NCBI RefSeq assembly: GCF_002930645.1
Contig: NZ_PSNW01000001.1
Coordinates: forward strand, 248,001 to 312,000
Source of the DNA: Solimonas fluminis
GTDB lineage: Bacteria > Pseudomonadota > Gammaproteobacteria > Nevskiales > Nevskiaceae
Direction: 5' to 3'
Length of the DNA: 64,000 bases
Position 1 is the first letter of the stretch. Each line of letters opens with the position of its first letter. This document shows positions 43,688 through 53,060 of this stretch, piece by piece. Both the position numbers and the translations under genes were made by a program. The notes beneath the pieces are model-generated. The model ran no database searches. It saw nothing but the letters and a program-made list of their open reading frames with translations, and was not told the DNA's origin.

Positions 43688-44601
43688 GCACCCGGGACGA
43701 CGCCGGCCAGCGCCGCGCCTGGCTCGCCGGGCTGGCGCTGGCCATCGCCGGCGCGGTGTTCTTCTCCGCCAAGGCGGTCATCGCCAAGCTGCTCTACCGC
43801 GAGGGCATCGACGCGGTGACGCTGATCGCCCTGCGCATGCTGCTGTCGTTGCCGGTGTTCCTGGCGGTGGCGGCGTGGACCTGGCGGCGGCAGCCGCGGC
43901 TCGGCGCCCGCGACCTGGGCCGCATCGCCCTGCTCGGACTGCTCGGCTACTACCTGTCGAGCATGCTCGACTTCCTGGGCCTGCAGTACGTCAGCGCCGG
44001 CCTGGAGCGTCTGATCCTGTTCCTGACGCCGAGCTTCGTGCTGCTGATCGGCCTGTTCGCTCTGGGGCGCGGCGTCAGCCGGCGGCAATGGCTGTCGCTG
44101 GGCTTCGCCTATGCCGGCATCGTTCTGGTGTTCTGGCACGACGTGAACCTGGGCGGACCGCGCGTGGCCCTGGGCAGCGCCCTGGTGGCGGGCGCGGCGA
44201 TCTCCTATGCGATCTACCTGCTGCTGTCCGGCGAGCTGATCGCCCGCGTCGGCTCGCTGCGCCTGGTGGCCCTGGCGATGACCGTCTCCACCGCGGCCTG
44301 CCTGCTGCAGTACGCCCTGCTGCGGCCCCTGCCGGGCTTGTTCGCGCAGACCCTGCCGGTGTGGCGCCTGTCGCTGCTCAACGCCAGCCTCTGCACCGTG
44401 CTGCCGGTGTTCCTGACCATGATCAGCGTCGGCCGCATCGGTGCCGGCCCCTCGGCCCAGGCCGGCATGATCGGCCCGGTCTCGACCCTGTTCCTGGCCT
44501 GGTGGCTGCTGGGCGAGCCGGTCACCCCGCTGCAGCTGGCCGGCACCGGCCTGGTCATGGCCGGCATGCTGCTCCTGTCGCTGCGCCAGGCGGGCCGGTA
44601 G
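43684..44601 (+). CDS. EamA/DMT family transporter
   Basis: A membrane protein of about 305 aa with ten helices and two EamA repeats (ALAIAGAVFFSAKAVIAKLLY in the first, GPSAQAGMIGPVSTLFLAWWLLGE in the second). No ATG, GTG or TTG lies between the upstream gene and residue 25 of the expected protein. The natural start appears to be a CTG at 43684, which overlaps the DLH stop (CTGA) with GGGAG about 10 bases upstream. The next candidate, GTG 43756, would cut into helix 1. It exports or imports a small metabolite that cannot be identified. Confidence 0.82.
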   Translation: MSTRDDAGQRRAWLAGLALAIAGAVFFSAKAVIAKLLYREGIDAVTLIALRMLLSLPVFLAVAAWTWRRQPRLGARDLGRIALLGLLGYYLSSMLDFLGLQYVSAGLERLILFLTPSFVLLIGLFALGRGVSRRQWLSLGFAYAGIVLVFWHDVNLGGPRVALGSALVAGAAISYAIYLLLSGELIARVGSLRLVALAMTVSTAACLLQYALLRPLPGLFAQTLPVWRLSLLNASLCTVLPVFLTMISVGRIGAGPSAQAGMIGPVSTLFLAWWLLGEPVTPLQLAGTGLVMAGMLLLSLRQAGR

Positions 44602-44625
44602 GCCCGTCACTACGCCATGCGGACG

Positions 44626-44644
44626 AATGCTGCATCGCAGCATT
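44626..44644. promoter_or_regulatory. Perfect palindrome between DMT and SDR genes
   Basis: AATGCTGC-ATC-GCAGCATT is an 8-bp perfect inverted repeat with a 3-base centre. It lies 45 bases upstream of the SDR start codon. It could be a regulator binding site or a small terminator hairpin for the DMT gene. Confidence 0.5.
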
Positions 44645-44688
44645 GAGGCAGAATCGCGGCTCATCATTCAGCGGCGGCGGATTCATCG

Positions 44689-45615
44689 ATGGCGAAGTGG
44701 ACGACGAAGGACATCCCGGCCCTGGCCGGCAAGCGCGCGGTGGTCACCGGCGCCAACAGCGGCCTGGGCCTCGAAACGGCGGCGGAGCTGGCGCGGGCCG
44801 GCGCCGACGTGGTGATGGCCTGCCGCGATCCCGGCCGCGCCAGCGCCGCCGTGGCCGAGGTGCAGCGCCGCGCCCCCGGCAGCCGGGTGGAAGCCCTGGC
44901 CCTGGACCTGGCGGACCTTTCCTCCATCCGCGCCTTCGCCGACGGCTACAAGGCCCGCTACGCCTCGCTGGACCTGCTGTGCAACAACGCCGGCGTGATG
45001 CACCTGCCCTTCCAGAAGACCCGCGACGGCTTCGAGATGCAGATCGGCACCAACCACTTCGGCCACTTCGCGCTGACCGGCCGGCTGCTGGAATCCCTGC
45101 AGGCCGCGCCGCAGGGCCGCATCGTCACCGTGGCCAGCGTCGCCCACCGCGCCACCAGGGGCCTGGACCTGGACGACCTGAACTGGGAACGCCGTCCCTA
45201 CAGCCCGGCCGACGCCTACGGCAAGAGCAAGCTGGCGAACCTGATGTTCCATTTCGAGCTGCAGCGCCGCCTGGAGAAGTCCGGCAGCCCGCTGCTTGCC
45301 GTCGCGGCCCACCCGGGTTATTCGGCCACCAACATCGGCTTCGGCCTCAAGGACAAGACGCCGCTGCTGAAGCGCTGGGCCATGAACATCGGCAACAGCC
45401 TGTTCGCCCAGTCCGCCGCCCAGGGCGCGCTGCCGACGCTGTTCGCCGCCACGGTGGCGGACATCGCCAGCGGCGACTACATCGGCCCGGACGGCTTCAT
45501 CGAGTTCATCGGATATCCCAGGCGCGTGGGCTGCCGCCCCGAGGCGCGCGACCCGGCGCTGGGCGCCCGCCTATGGCAGATCTCCGAAGAGCTGACGGGC
45601 TTGCACTACCTCTGA
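44689..45615 (+). CDS. Short-chain dehydrogenase (retinol-dehydrogenase-like SDR)
   Basis: A 308-aa SDR of the retinol dehydrogenase/protochlorophyllide reductase-like branch. It has VVTGANSGLGLETA as the cofactor loop, the CRDPGRA NADP-type segment, CNNAGVM, and the catalytic YGKSK within DAYGKSKLANLMF. It probably reduces a hydrophobic aldehyde or ketone with NADPH. It stands alone after a palindromic site and is followed by an LprI-like gene. Confidence 0.9.
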   Translation: MAKWTTKDIPALAGKRAVVTGANSGLGLETAAELARAGADVVMACRDPGRASAAVAEVQRRAPGSRVEALALDLADLSSIRAFADGYKARYASLDLLCNNAGVMHLPFQKTRDGFEMQIGTNHFGHFALTGRLLESLQAAPQGRIVTVASVAHRATRGLDLDDLNWERRPYSPADAYGKSKLANLMFHFELQRRLEKSGSPLLAVAAHPGYSATNIGFGLKDKTPLLKRWAMNIGNSLFAQSAAQGALPTLFAATVADIASGDYIGPDGFIEFIGYPRRVGCRPEARDPALGARLWQISEELTGLHYL

Positions 45616-45691
45616 TTCCGTGACGCAGTAGGCTTGCCTGGCGGCAGCACCCGCGCTCCAATCGGCGGGCCGCCCCGCACAAGGAGTGCCC

Positions 45692-46360
45692 ATGCGTATC
45701 GCGATCCTCCTGCTGCTGGCCGCCCTGCCCCTGCAGGCCGGCGCCGCCAGCTTCGACTGCGCCAAGGCCAGCCATGCGGTGGAAAGGCTGGTCTGCGCCA
45801 ACCCCACGCTGTCGAAGCTCGACGAGGACCTGGCCCTGGCCTTCAGGCAGCGCTTGGCGCTGGTGCTGGACCGCAATGCCCTGCGCGGCCAGCAGAAGGA
45901 CTGGAACGGCGTGCTGCGCTCGCGCTGCGCCAAGGGCTGCCCGGCGGCGGAGGTCGAGCAGCAGTACCGCGACCAGATCGCCTCGCTGCGCGGCGCATGG
46001 GAAGAGGCCTGGAGCGACAGCTACAAGACCAACGAGCCCGGCTGGCTGGAACTGACCGTGAAGGACGCGGCCGGATTCAGCTTCCGCCTGCTGCGCAGCC
46101 ATGTGGACGAACAGGACGTCGCGCTTTGCCGCCTGCCGGCCGAAGGCGCCGCGCCGTTGCTGGCGCGACTGCACGACGAACAGCACGCACAATGGAGCGA
46201 AGGCGGCTGCACGCTCGACTTCACGCTGGAGCGCGACGCACGCGGCGGCGTCACGGCCATCGGCATCGCCAGCCGCGGCTGCGAGAAGCACTGCAAGGAC
46301 GGCCGGCGGCTCGACGGCCGCTACACCTCGGAGAACAACTGGGTGGCCGGCAACCAGTAG
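45692..46360 (+). CDS. LprI-like (DUF1311) secreted protein
   Basis: A 222-aa protein with signal peptide MRIAILLLLAALPLQAGAAS. The N-terminal domain has the lysozyme-inhibitor LprI/DUF1311 pattern: FDCAKASHAVERLVCANPTLSKLDEDLALAF, with two conserved Cys. The rest (about 100-222) has two more Cys pairs and no recognised family. AAGGAG at 45681-45686 points to the ATG at 45692 rather than the GTG at 45686. It may protect against lysozyme in the periplasm. That is family inference. Confidence 0.83.
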   Translation: MRIAILLLLAALPLQAGAASFDCAKASHAVERLVCANPTLSKLDEDLALAFRQRLALVLDRNALRGQQKDWNGVLRSRCAKGCPAAEVEQQYRDQIASLRGAWEEAWSDSYKTNEPGWLELTVKDAAGFSFRLLRSHVDEQDVALCRLPAEGAAPLLARLHDEQHAQWSEGGCTLDFTLERDARGGVTAIGIASRGCEKHCKDGRRLDGRYTSENNWVAGNQ

Positions 46361-46365
46361 GCCGC

Positions 46366-47715
46366 TCAGCGGCTCCGGCGCGCCGCCTTCTCCGCGAGAT
46401 CTTCCACGTAGAGATTGTCGCGGCCGGCATGCTTGGCCTTGTACAGGCAGTGATCCGCCGCGTGATAGGCATCCGACAGGGGCACGTTGGGTCCCACCGC
46501 GACGCCGCCGGCGCTCACCGTCACCACCGCCGCATGGTTGGCGCGATGCTCGATGCCGAGGTTGCGGATCGTGTCCAGCAGTTCCGCCAGGCGCTCGCGG
46601 CCGTCGTTGAGGTCGCAGTCATACAGCAGCAGCGCGAACTCGTCGCCGCCCAGGCGCGCGGCCATGTCCATGGAGCGCCGCGCGTACTGCGCCAGCACCA
46701 GGCCCAGCTCGGCCAGCACGCCGTCACCGTACTCGTGGCCGTAGAGGTCGTTGACCTTCTTGAAATGGTCCATGTCCAGCAGCGCGAAGAACATGCCGCG
46801 CTGCTGCCCGCGCGACACCGTGCGGCAGGCAATCTCGTAGCGGTCCTCCAGCGCGCGGCGGTTCGCCAGCCCGGTGAGCGGATCGCGGAAGGCCATCATC
46901 GACAGCAGCTTGCCGGCGGCCCATTGCCGGCGCGACGACAGGCGCGTGCCGAAGGCGGTCAGCAGCGCCGTCCCCAGCAGCAGCACTTCGAGGATCAGTT
47001 CCTGCGTGCCGCGCCCGGGCGAGTCGCCGGGCAGCAGCCAGGCCACCACCAGCACGGCGATGTAGCCGGCGACGAAGGCGATGCAGCGCGCCAGCGGCAG
47101 GCGTGCCAGCGTCACCACCGCCACCGGGATGGTGAGCACCAGATAGGGCTCGACGATGTGCCCCAGGTCATGCCCGCGATAGCGGATCAGTTCCACGCAG
47201 GCGACCACCAGCAGGAAGCCGCCCATCAGCAGCAACTCCGCCATGGCCGACTCCACGCGGCGCAGCTGCGACAGCGTCACCGCGATGAACAGCGGCACCA
47301 CGATGCCCAGTTCGATCCACAGCAGCAGCACCACCAACTCCGGCGGCGTACCGGTGACCGCGTCCTGCCAGAAGGGCGCCGTGCCGAAGCTGAAGACGGG
47401 GATCAGTCCGAGGCAGATGCGCGTGACGCGGGCCGCGCGCCGCTCGTGGGCTTCGAATTCCTCTTCCAGCCGCGCCGGCATGCGCACGCCGCGGCGCGAC
47501 TCGGAGGCGACGTCGCGCAGGGCGCGGATTTCCTCGGGATTGAGCACCTGCTCCGGCAGGACGGCATCTTCCACGGGTGCAGCAGGCCGCGCCTCCTGCA
47601 GAGGCGGCATTTCCCCGGAAGCATCTTCCGCAGTCTCGCCCGGGCTGGTAAAAGCCCCGTTCACGTGGACGCGCCCCGCATCTGCGTCTCCCTGGCCCAC
47701 TGTCGCTGAACCCAT
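46366..47715 (-). CDS. Membrane-bound diguanylate cyclase (GGDEF)
   Basis: A 449-aa protein. After a soluble N-terminal region of about 90 residues, about six membrane helices (roughly 95-260) form a MASE-like sensor. The C-terminal GGDEF domain has its signature at residues 356-360. The allosteric RxxD (RSMD) lies five residues upstream, so it should synthesise c-di-GMP with product inhibition. It ends 5 bases from the convergent LprI-like gene. No other c-di-GMP gene is adjacent. Confidence 0.93.
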   Translation of the reverse strand: MGSATVGQGDADAGRVHVNGAFTSPGETAEDASGEMPPLQEARPAAPVEDAVLPEQVLNPEEIRALRDVASESRRGVRMPARLEEEFEAHERRAARVTRICLGLIPVFSFGTAPFWQDAVTGTPPELVVLLLWIELGIVVPLFIAVTLSQLRRVESAMAELLLMGGFLLVVACVELIRYRGHDLGHIVEPYLVLTIPVAVVTLARLPLARCIAFVAGYIAVLVVAWLLPGDSPGRGTQELILEVLLLGTALLTAFGTRLSSRRQWAAGKLLSMMAFRDPLTGLANRRALEDRYEIACRTVSRGQQRGMFFALLDMDHFKKVNDLYGHEYGDGVLAELGLVLAQYARRSMDMAARLGGDEFALLLYDCDLNDGRERLAELLDTIRNLGIEHRANHAAVVTVSAGGVAVGPNVPLSDAYHAADHCLYKAKHAGRDNLYVEDLAEKAARRSR

Positions 47716-47909
47716 GGTAGGGCCAGCGGTTCGGGATTGGGAAGCCGGAAAGCGCCCTTTTCAGGGGGTTTCCCCCTCAGAAAGTGCCAGAAAGTAAGGA
47801 TTTTCCATTTGATCCACGAAAATGTGACACGGATCTCATCTTTTCTGGAGGCCCGCGTGCCCTGCGGGGCCGGCCGCTGCAATGGGGCGGACGGCATGCC
47901 GCAATCGCC

Positions 47910-48821
47910 GTGACGGACCGATTCTCCAGCCCACCCCCGCCGCGCGACGGCGTCGGCGCCAGCACCGTGCAGCTGCCCGAAGGCCGCTGGGACCGCGTGC
48001 TGGATTTCCTTGCCGAGCAGTTTCCCGGCATCGGTGCCGAGGCCTGGCGGTCGCGCCTCGCGCGCGGCCTGGTGCTCGACGCCCGGGGCCTGCCGCTGGC
48101 GCCGGACAGCCCCTACCGCGCCGGCGGCCACCTGCATTACTACCGGGAGCTGGAGCAGGAAACGCCCGTGCCCTTCGAGGCGCAGCTGCTGCACCGGGAC
48201 GAACACCTGCTGGTAGCCGACAAGCCCCACTTCCTGCCGGTGGTGCCGGCCGGACGCCACCTCCAGGAAACCCTGCTGCTGCGCCTGCGCCGGCGCCTGG
48301 ACCTGCCGGAACTGGCCCCGCTGCACCGCCTGGACCGCGGCACCGCCGGGCTGGTGCTGTTCTCGGTCGACGAACGGACGCGCGGACGCTACCAGTCGCT
48401 GTTCGCCCAGCGCGCCGTGGTGAAGGTCTACGAAGCCCTGGCGCCCCACCTGCCGCAGCGCGAGTTCCCCCTGCGGTACCGCAGCCGGCTGGAACCGGGA
48501 GATCCGTTCTTCCTGATGCGCGAGGTGGGCGGCGAACCCAACAGCGAGACCGGCATCGAGATCGCCGAGCGCCGCGGCGCGCTGGACCTCTATCGCCTGC
48601 ATCCGGTCACCGGACGCAAGCACCAGCTGCGCGTGCACCTGGCGGCGCTGGGAGCTCCGATCCTGAACGACGATTTCTACCCCGAGTTGCGGCCGGCGGA
48701 CGAAGCGGATTTCAGCCGGCCGCTGCAGCTGCTGGCCCGGAGCCTGGAATTCCGCGATCCGCTGGATGGCCGGTTCAGACGATTCGAAAGCCGCAGGCAG
48801 CTCCTAGAATCCTCGGACTGA
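47910..48821 (+). CDS. RluA-family 23S rRNA/tRNA pseudouridine synthase
   Basis: A 303-aa RluA-type pseudouridine synthase. The catalytic Asp142 is in the HRLDRGTAG motif. The C-terminal RKHQLRVHLAALG matches the family. An S4-like N-terminal part is short. It isomerises uridine to pseudouridine in rRNA or tRNA; which site is unknown. The GTG at 47910 gives the family-typical start (VTDRFSSPPPPRDG). The transglutaminase-like gene follows after 18 bases. Confidence 0.9.
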   Translation: MTDRFSSPPPPRDGVGASTVQLPEGRWDRVLDFLAEQFPGIGAEAWRSRLARGLVLDARGLPLAPDSPYRAGGHLHYYRELEQETPVPFEAQLLHRDEHLLVADKPHFLPVVPAGRHLQETLLLRLRRRLDLPELAPLHRLDRGTAGLVLFSVDERTRGRYQSLFAQRAVVKVYEALAPHLPQREFPLRYRSRLEPGDPFFLMREVGGEPNSETGIEIAERRGALDLYRLHPVTGRKHQLRVHLAALGAPILNDDFYPELRPADEADFSRPLQLLARSLEFRDPLDGRFRRFESRRQLLESSD

Positions 48822-48839
48822 CTTCCCTCCGGAGCCCCC

Positions 48840-49508
48840 GTGGATTCCAGCGCATCCGAATTCCTGCAGCCCGCCTCGATCGTCGATTCCGATCACCCCG
48901 AGGTGGTGGCCTACGCCCGCCGTCACGCCGGCCCCACGGCCGATCCGCGCGAACGGGCCGTGTCGCTGTACTACGCCGTGCGCGACGGCTTCCGCTACGA
49001 CCCCTACGCGATCGACGTCAGCGTGGAGGGCCTGCGCGCCAGCAGCGTGCTGCGCCTGGGCCATGGCTGGTGCGTGACCAAGGCCGCCCTGCTGGCCGCC
49101 GGCTGCCGCGCGCTGGGCATCCCGGCCAAGGTGGGCTTCGCCGACGTGCGCAACCACCTCTCCACGGAACGCATGCGCCGCACCATGCAGACCGACGTGT
49201 TCTACTGGCACGGCTACACCGCGATCCTGCTCGACGGCCAATGGGTCAAGGCGACGCCGGCCTTCAACATCGGGCTCTGCGAGCGTTTCCGCCTGAAGCC
49301 CCTGGAATTCGACGGCCGGGAGGACTCGATCTACCACCCCTACGACCTGGCCGGGAACCGGCACATGGAATACCTCGCCTTCCGCGGCGAGCATCTGGAC
49401 GTGCCCTGGCAGGAGATGCGGGCCGACTTCGAGCGCCTGTATCCGACCCTGCCGCGGCTGGACCAGGCCAGCTTCGACGCCGATGTCGCCGCGGAAACCG
49501 TTCGCTAG
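48840..49508 (+). CDS. Transglutaminase-like domain protein
   Basis: A 222-aa cytoplasmic protein with a transglutaminase-like (papain-fold) core. The nucleophile Cys78 is in LGHGWCVTKAALLAAGCR, and His124 in FYWHGYTAILLDG. The third residue is probably in KATPAFN, where the canonical Asp is replaced by Ala/Pro-rich sequence, so activity is uncertain. It starts with GTG 18 bases after the pseudouridine synthase, suggesting a two-gene operon. Substrate unknown. Confidence 0.85.
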   Translation: MDSSASEFLQPASIVDSDHPEVVAYARRHAGPTADPRERAVSLYYAVRDGFRYDPYAIDVSVEGLRASSVLRLGHGWCVTKAALLAAGCRALGIPAKVGFADVRNHLSTERMRRTMQTDVFYWHGYTAILLDGQWVKATPAFNIGLCERFRLKPLEFDGREDSIYHPYDLAGNRHMEYLAFRGEHLDVPWQEMRADFERLYPTLPRLDQASFDADVAAETVR

Positions 49509-49813
49509 CGCCGGCGCCAGGCCAGGTAGCCGGTGACCCCCGCCAGGAGCAGCATGCCCGGCAGCATCACCAGGCTGGCCGGCTGCAGTGGCGCCAGGGT
49601 CCCGCCCATCTTGCCGAAGTGGAGCAGGATCAGCGCCAGCCCGAGGCCCACGCAGCTGAGCTGGAAGCCGGTGGCCGGCAGCATGGGGGACCGCAGCGGC
49701 GCGGCCTCCAGCGCGTGCCCGTACCCCGGGGGCGGTTCGTCATGGACCGGTTCGTTGGCCACGGCATAGGCCAGCTCCGCAGCCCTGAGGCTGCTCCGCG
49801 ATGGTGCGCTCAT
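49505..49813 (-). CDS. Small two-helix membrane protein
   Basis: A 102-aa protein with a charged N-terminal half and two hydrophobic segments (FQLSCVGLGLALILLHF and LVMLPGMLLLAGVTGYLAW), ending in RRR. I do not recognise a family. It is convergent with the transglutaminase gene, sharing four bases at the stops. Probably an inner-membrane protein of unknown role. Confidence 0.6.
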   Translation of the reverse strand: MSAPSRSSLRAAELAYAVANEPVHDEPPPGYGHALEAAPLRSPMLPATGFQLSCVGLGLALILLHFGKMGGTLAPLQPASLVMLPGMLLLAGVTGYLAWRRR

Positions 49814-50123
49814 GTGGATTCCCCTGTGTCTTCAGCGAGCCAACGCAAGCCGTGTGCCAGACAGCCGGCGCCCCGCATGCTCGAACCGCGGTTCATACTG
49901 GTGTAGGCCGATTCCTATACCGGCGGGGTCGGCTCTTGGGTTTAAATGCGCCGGGGTGAGAGACGTGCGCCACGCAGCGCGCGCCATCGGGGTTGCGGGG
50001 TGAGCCGGGCGAAACAAGCGCCGGGCAAGAGGATCATGAACATCATCGACGAGTCCTGTGCCACGGACCCTGTGCCGGCGATCACCCGCGCCGCACGCTC
50101 CCGTTCCGGGAAGGCCCTGCACC
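49814..50123. other. Intergenic region upstream of the DUF1631 gene
   Basis: A 310-base region with only one annotated small ORF candidate (50036-50131). It includes an AT-rich spot (TTTAAAT, near 49940) in otherwise GC-rich sequence, which may be a promoter for the DUF1631 gene. I could not assign -35/-10 boxes with confidence. Confidence 0.5.
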
Positions 50124-50131
50124 ATGGCTGA
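50036..50131 (+). CDS. Candidate 31-aa small ORF overlapping the DUF1631 start
   Basis: An ATG at 50036 with GAGGATC just upstream opens a 31-residue frame (starting MNIIDESCATDPVP) that ends at a TGA overlapping the DUF1631 start by eight bases. That overlap would let translation of the small ORF couple to the large gene. No family is recognised and the peptide may be a leader rather than a functional protein. Confidence 0.3.
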   Translation: MNIIDESCATDPVPAITRAARSRSGKALHHG

Positions 50132-52565
50132 GCCGCAGACGCGCGGGGCACCGACCGCCGCCGACGCCGCAGCCCTGCTCGGCGAGTTGCGCGAGTCGCT
50201 GCTGGCCGAGATGGAAGGCCGCCTGCAGGCGATGATGCAGGGCGCGGACAGCCTGTTGTTCGAACTGGCGCGCAGCAGCCCCCCGACGCAGTTGCCGGGC
50301 TTCCTCAACGCACGCCACCTGCTGCGCAGCGAAACCGCGCGCGGCACCCTGGCCACCCATTTCCGCGAGGCCCTGCAGCGCCGCCTGCACCCCGCCACCG
50401 CCCGCGACACCCGCGCCCAGCAGCTGGCGCTGCGCGGCAATGACGAGGTGGAGGACAGCATCCGCCTCACCGACATGGCGGCGCGCGCCGGCAGCAGCTG
50501 CGCGGCACAGATCCAGGATCTGTCCGGCCGCTTCGACACCCTGCGCGGCCTGCTTCCGGATTTCCCGCCGGTAGGCAGCCTGACGCCGCTGGGCCTCTGC
50601 GAGGCCTTCGCCACGGCCGTGGGCGCCCTGCCCGACGGCAGCACGGCTCGCGGCGCCTTGAACCGCCTGTTCGAACAGACCGTGCTGGCGAAGCTGCGGC
50701 CGGTCTATGCCGAGGCCCTGGCCCACTGCGAACGCCGCGGCATCCTGCCTGCACCGCGCCGCGGCCGTTCCGCCGAAAGCTCCGACCGCGCCACCGCCAG
50801 CATGCTGCAGAAGGTGCAGAACGGCGAATCGCTGCTGCCGGGAGAACAGGGCCCGGCCCTGTCCGGCTTCCTGCCGGACTTCAGCGCCGGTTTCTCGGAC
50901 GCCGACCTCGCGCAGCTGCTGCTTCAGGCCCTGCAGGGCCAGGCCGCCGCCGGCTTCGACCTGCCGCAGACGCGGCTGATGAAGCAGCGCGCCAGCCTGG
51001 TCGGCCGCATGATCGACGAGATCCTCGACGATCCGCAGATTCCCCAGCGCCTGCACCCGCTGATCGAGGCCTTCCGCTTCCCCGCGATCAAGGCGGCGCT
51101 CGCCGACGCCTCGTTCTTCACCAACCGGCAGCACCCGGTGCGCGTGCTGATCAACGACATGGCCGACATGGCCGGCGACACCCGCATCGGCGGCGCGGAT
51201 GCGCTGCAGCGCTTCGACGGCTGGGCGCGGCGCGTGCTGCGCCAGGCCGAACTGGCCGCGGCCACCGTGCGCGAGCGGCTGGCGGGAACGCAGCCGCTGG
51301 CCGCCAGCGAAGTCGAGGGCTTCCTGCTGGAGCAAGGCCGGCAGCAGCAGGAGCGCCACAAGGCCCTGCTGCGCAAGGTGCGCGAAGTGGTCGACCAGGA
51401 ACTGGAGCTGTGCACCGCCACCGCCGAGCTTCCCGATCCGGTATGGCCGCTGCTGCGCAGCGGCTGGGGCCCGATGATGGCCAGCCACCTGCTGCGCCAG
51501 GGGCCGGACAGCCAGGTCTACCGCAACGGCATGGAGCTGCTGCACCGGGTGCTGCATGCCCTCAATCCGGAATCGCCCAACGCACGCACTCCGGCGGAAC
51601 GCGCCACGCTGCGCGTGGACCTGTTCAAGTCCCTGTCCGCGGTGGGCATGCCGCGCGAGCGCGCCCAGGAGCTGCTCAAGGGGCTGGACCAGGCCCTCGA
51701 CGGCTTCAACCGCCAGGATCCGCCCGGCATCGGCGCCGCCAGCGCCGTCGCGCCGGCCGCATCGGCGGACTGGGAACCGCTGTCGGCCACCCTGGAGATC
51801 ACGCTGAAGCGCCAGCCACGGCGCGTGCCGGATCCGGCCGCGGCACGGGCCCTGCCCAGCGAAGCCGAGCTCGAGGCCCTGGCCCGCACCACCGAGATCG
51901 CCCGCGAAATCCAGGCCCAGGCCTTGCCGCCGCCGGAGCCCTCGCCGGAATCCCCTTCGGCGGCGCCGGCCGCCGACCCGGTCGCGGAACCCGCGGCGGC
52001 ATCCGATATCCCCCTGGCGCGGGCCGAGGAAGCGGAACTCGCCGAGGCCATTGCCGACGCGATCATCGACAGCGTCGCCGGCAGCGTCGAGGTCTCTGCC
52101 GAGGAGGCAGCGGAAGCCGCCGAGATCGCCGCGGTCTTCGCCGAACCTGCCGCGGAAGAACCCGAGTCCGCCGCCGAGGAAGCGGCGGCCGGGGCGGGCA
52201 TCGCCTGCCTGCCGCTGGAGTTGCCGACGCCGCAGCGGCTGCTGGAACAGCTGCTGCGCATCGGCGCCTGGTTCCGCGTCTACGACCGCCGCAGCCAGGG
52301 TACGCGCTGGCTCAAGCTCAACTCCTGGTTCCCGCAGGTGAAGCGCGCCTCCTTCACCGAGTTCGACGGCCACAACGGCCTGACCGTCACCGCCGACGAG
52401 CTGCTGGAAGACCTGATGGAAGGCCGCTCCGAGCCCATCGACATCCCGCCGCAGACCGTGCTGGTGCTGCAGGCCCTGCGCCAGCAGCATGCCGACAACC
52501 AGAACGGCGCCGGCCCCGACGCGGCAGCCGCGCCCGAACCGGCGCCGAGCTCCCTCGTCGCCTGA
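50124..52565 (+). CDS. DUF1631 family protein
   Basis: An 813-aa cytoplasmic protein of the DUF1631 family, mostly helical. It has LRESLLAEMEGRLQAMM near the start, conserved FLPDFSAGFSDADLAQLLLQAL and DASFFTNRQHPVRVLINDMADMA blocks in the middle, and a C-terminal domain (about 715-790) with FRVYDRRSQGTRWLKLNSWFP. Between them lies an Ala/Glu-rich acidic linker (about 600-710) of low complexity. The family's function is not known to me. Larger members are common in gammaproteobacteria. Confidence 0.85.
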   Translation: MAEPQTRGAPTAADAAALLGELRESLLAEMEGRLQAMMQGADSLLFELARSSPPTQLPGFLNARHLLRSETARGTLATHFREALQRRLHPATARDTRAQQLALRGNDEVEDSIRLTDMAARAGSSCAAQIQDLSGRFDTLRGLLPDFPPVGSLTPLGLCEAFATAVGALPDGSTARGALNRLFEQTVLAKLRPVYAEALAHCERRGILPAPRRGRSAESSDRATASMLQKVQNGESLLPGEQGPALSGFLPDFSAGFSDADLAQLLLQALQGQAAAGFDLPQTRLMKQRASLVGRMIDEILDDPQIPQRLHPLIEAFRFPAIKAALADASFFTNRQHPVRVLINDMADMAGDTRIGGADALQRFDGWARRVLRQAELAAATVRERLAGTQPLAASEVEGFLLEQGRQQQERHKALLRKVREVVDQELELCTATAELPDPVWPLLRSGWGPMMASHLLRQGPDSQVYRNGMELLHRVLHALNPESPNARTPAERATLRVDLFKSLSAVGMPRERAQELLKGLDQALDGFNRQDPPGIGAASAVAPAASADWEPLSATLEITLKRQPRRVPDPAAARALPSEAELEALARTTEIAREIQAQALPPPEPSPESPSAAPAADPVAEPAAASDIPLARAEEAELAEAIADAIIDSVAGSVEVSAEEAAEAAEIAAVFAEPAAEEPESAAEEAAAGAGIACLPLELPTPQRLLEQLLRIGAWFRVYDRRSQGTRWLKLNSWFPQVKRASFTEFDGHNGLTVTADELLEDLMEGRSEPIDIPPQTVLVLQALRQQHADNQNGAGPDAAAAPEPAPSSLVA

Positions 52566-52578
52566 ATCCCTGCCGTGC

Positions 52579-52998
52579 TCAGGAGATGCGGCGCAGCCCC
52601 AGCTTGATGGCCGTGCCCAGCACCAGGCGGACCACGGTGCCGGCCACCGGCAGGGACGAGTCGAAGTCGATCGCCCACTGCACGCGCGAGCCCTCGGCGG
52701 TCTTGCTGAAGGTCAGCTCGCCGCTGTGGTTCTTCACCGGCGCGCCGCCCTTGGTGATCTTGTAGCGGATCAGGCGGTTCGGCGTGGCCGCCGTCACGGT
52801 CTCCTCGATGCCCAGGGGGGCGACACCGATCAGGCGCACCGAGCCGACGCCGTTGACGTCATCGCCCGCGGCATCGCGGATGCGCTTGACCGGCACGCCC
52901 AGCACGCGGCTCAGGCGGTTGTGGTCGGAAAGGATCGCGTAGACGTCTTCGACGGGCAGGCTGAAATCGCGGCTGACGCGAACCTGGTGCTGTGCCAT
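52579..52998 (-). CDS. SRPBCC family protein
   Basis: A 139-aa START/SRPBCC protein (polyketide cyclase-like), with an N-terminal VSRDFSLPVEDVYAILSDHNRLSRVLG segment and a GGAPVKNHSGELTF central strand. It probably binds a hydrophobic ligand in the cytoplasm. The gene is convergent with DUF1631 and lies 62 bases after the stop of the methyltransferase operon. Confidence 0.8.
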   Translation of the reverse strand: MAQHQVRVSRDFSLPVEDVYAILSDHNRLSRVLGVPVKRIRDAAGDDVNGVGSVRLIGVAPLGIEETVTAATPNRLIRYKITKGGAPVKNHSGELTFSKTAEGSRVQWAIDFDSSLPVAGTVVRLVLGTAIKLGLRRIS

Positions 52999-53060
52999 GG
53001 AATGCTCCTGAAGGAAAGATGGGGAAGGCCTGGATTATGTACCGCCGGGCCGGAGGCTGC

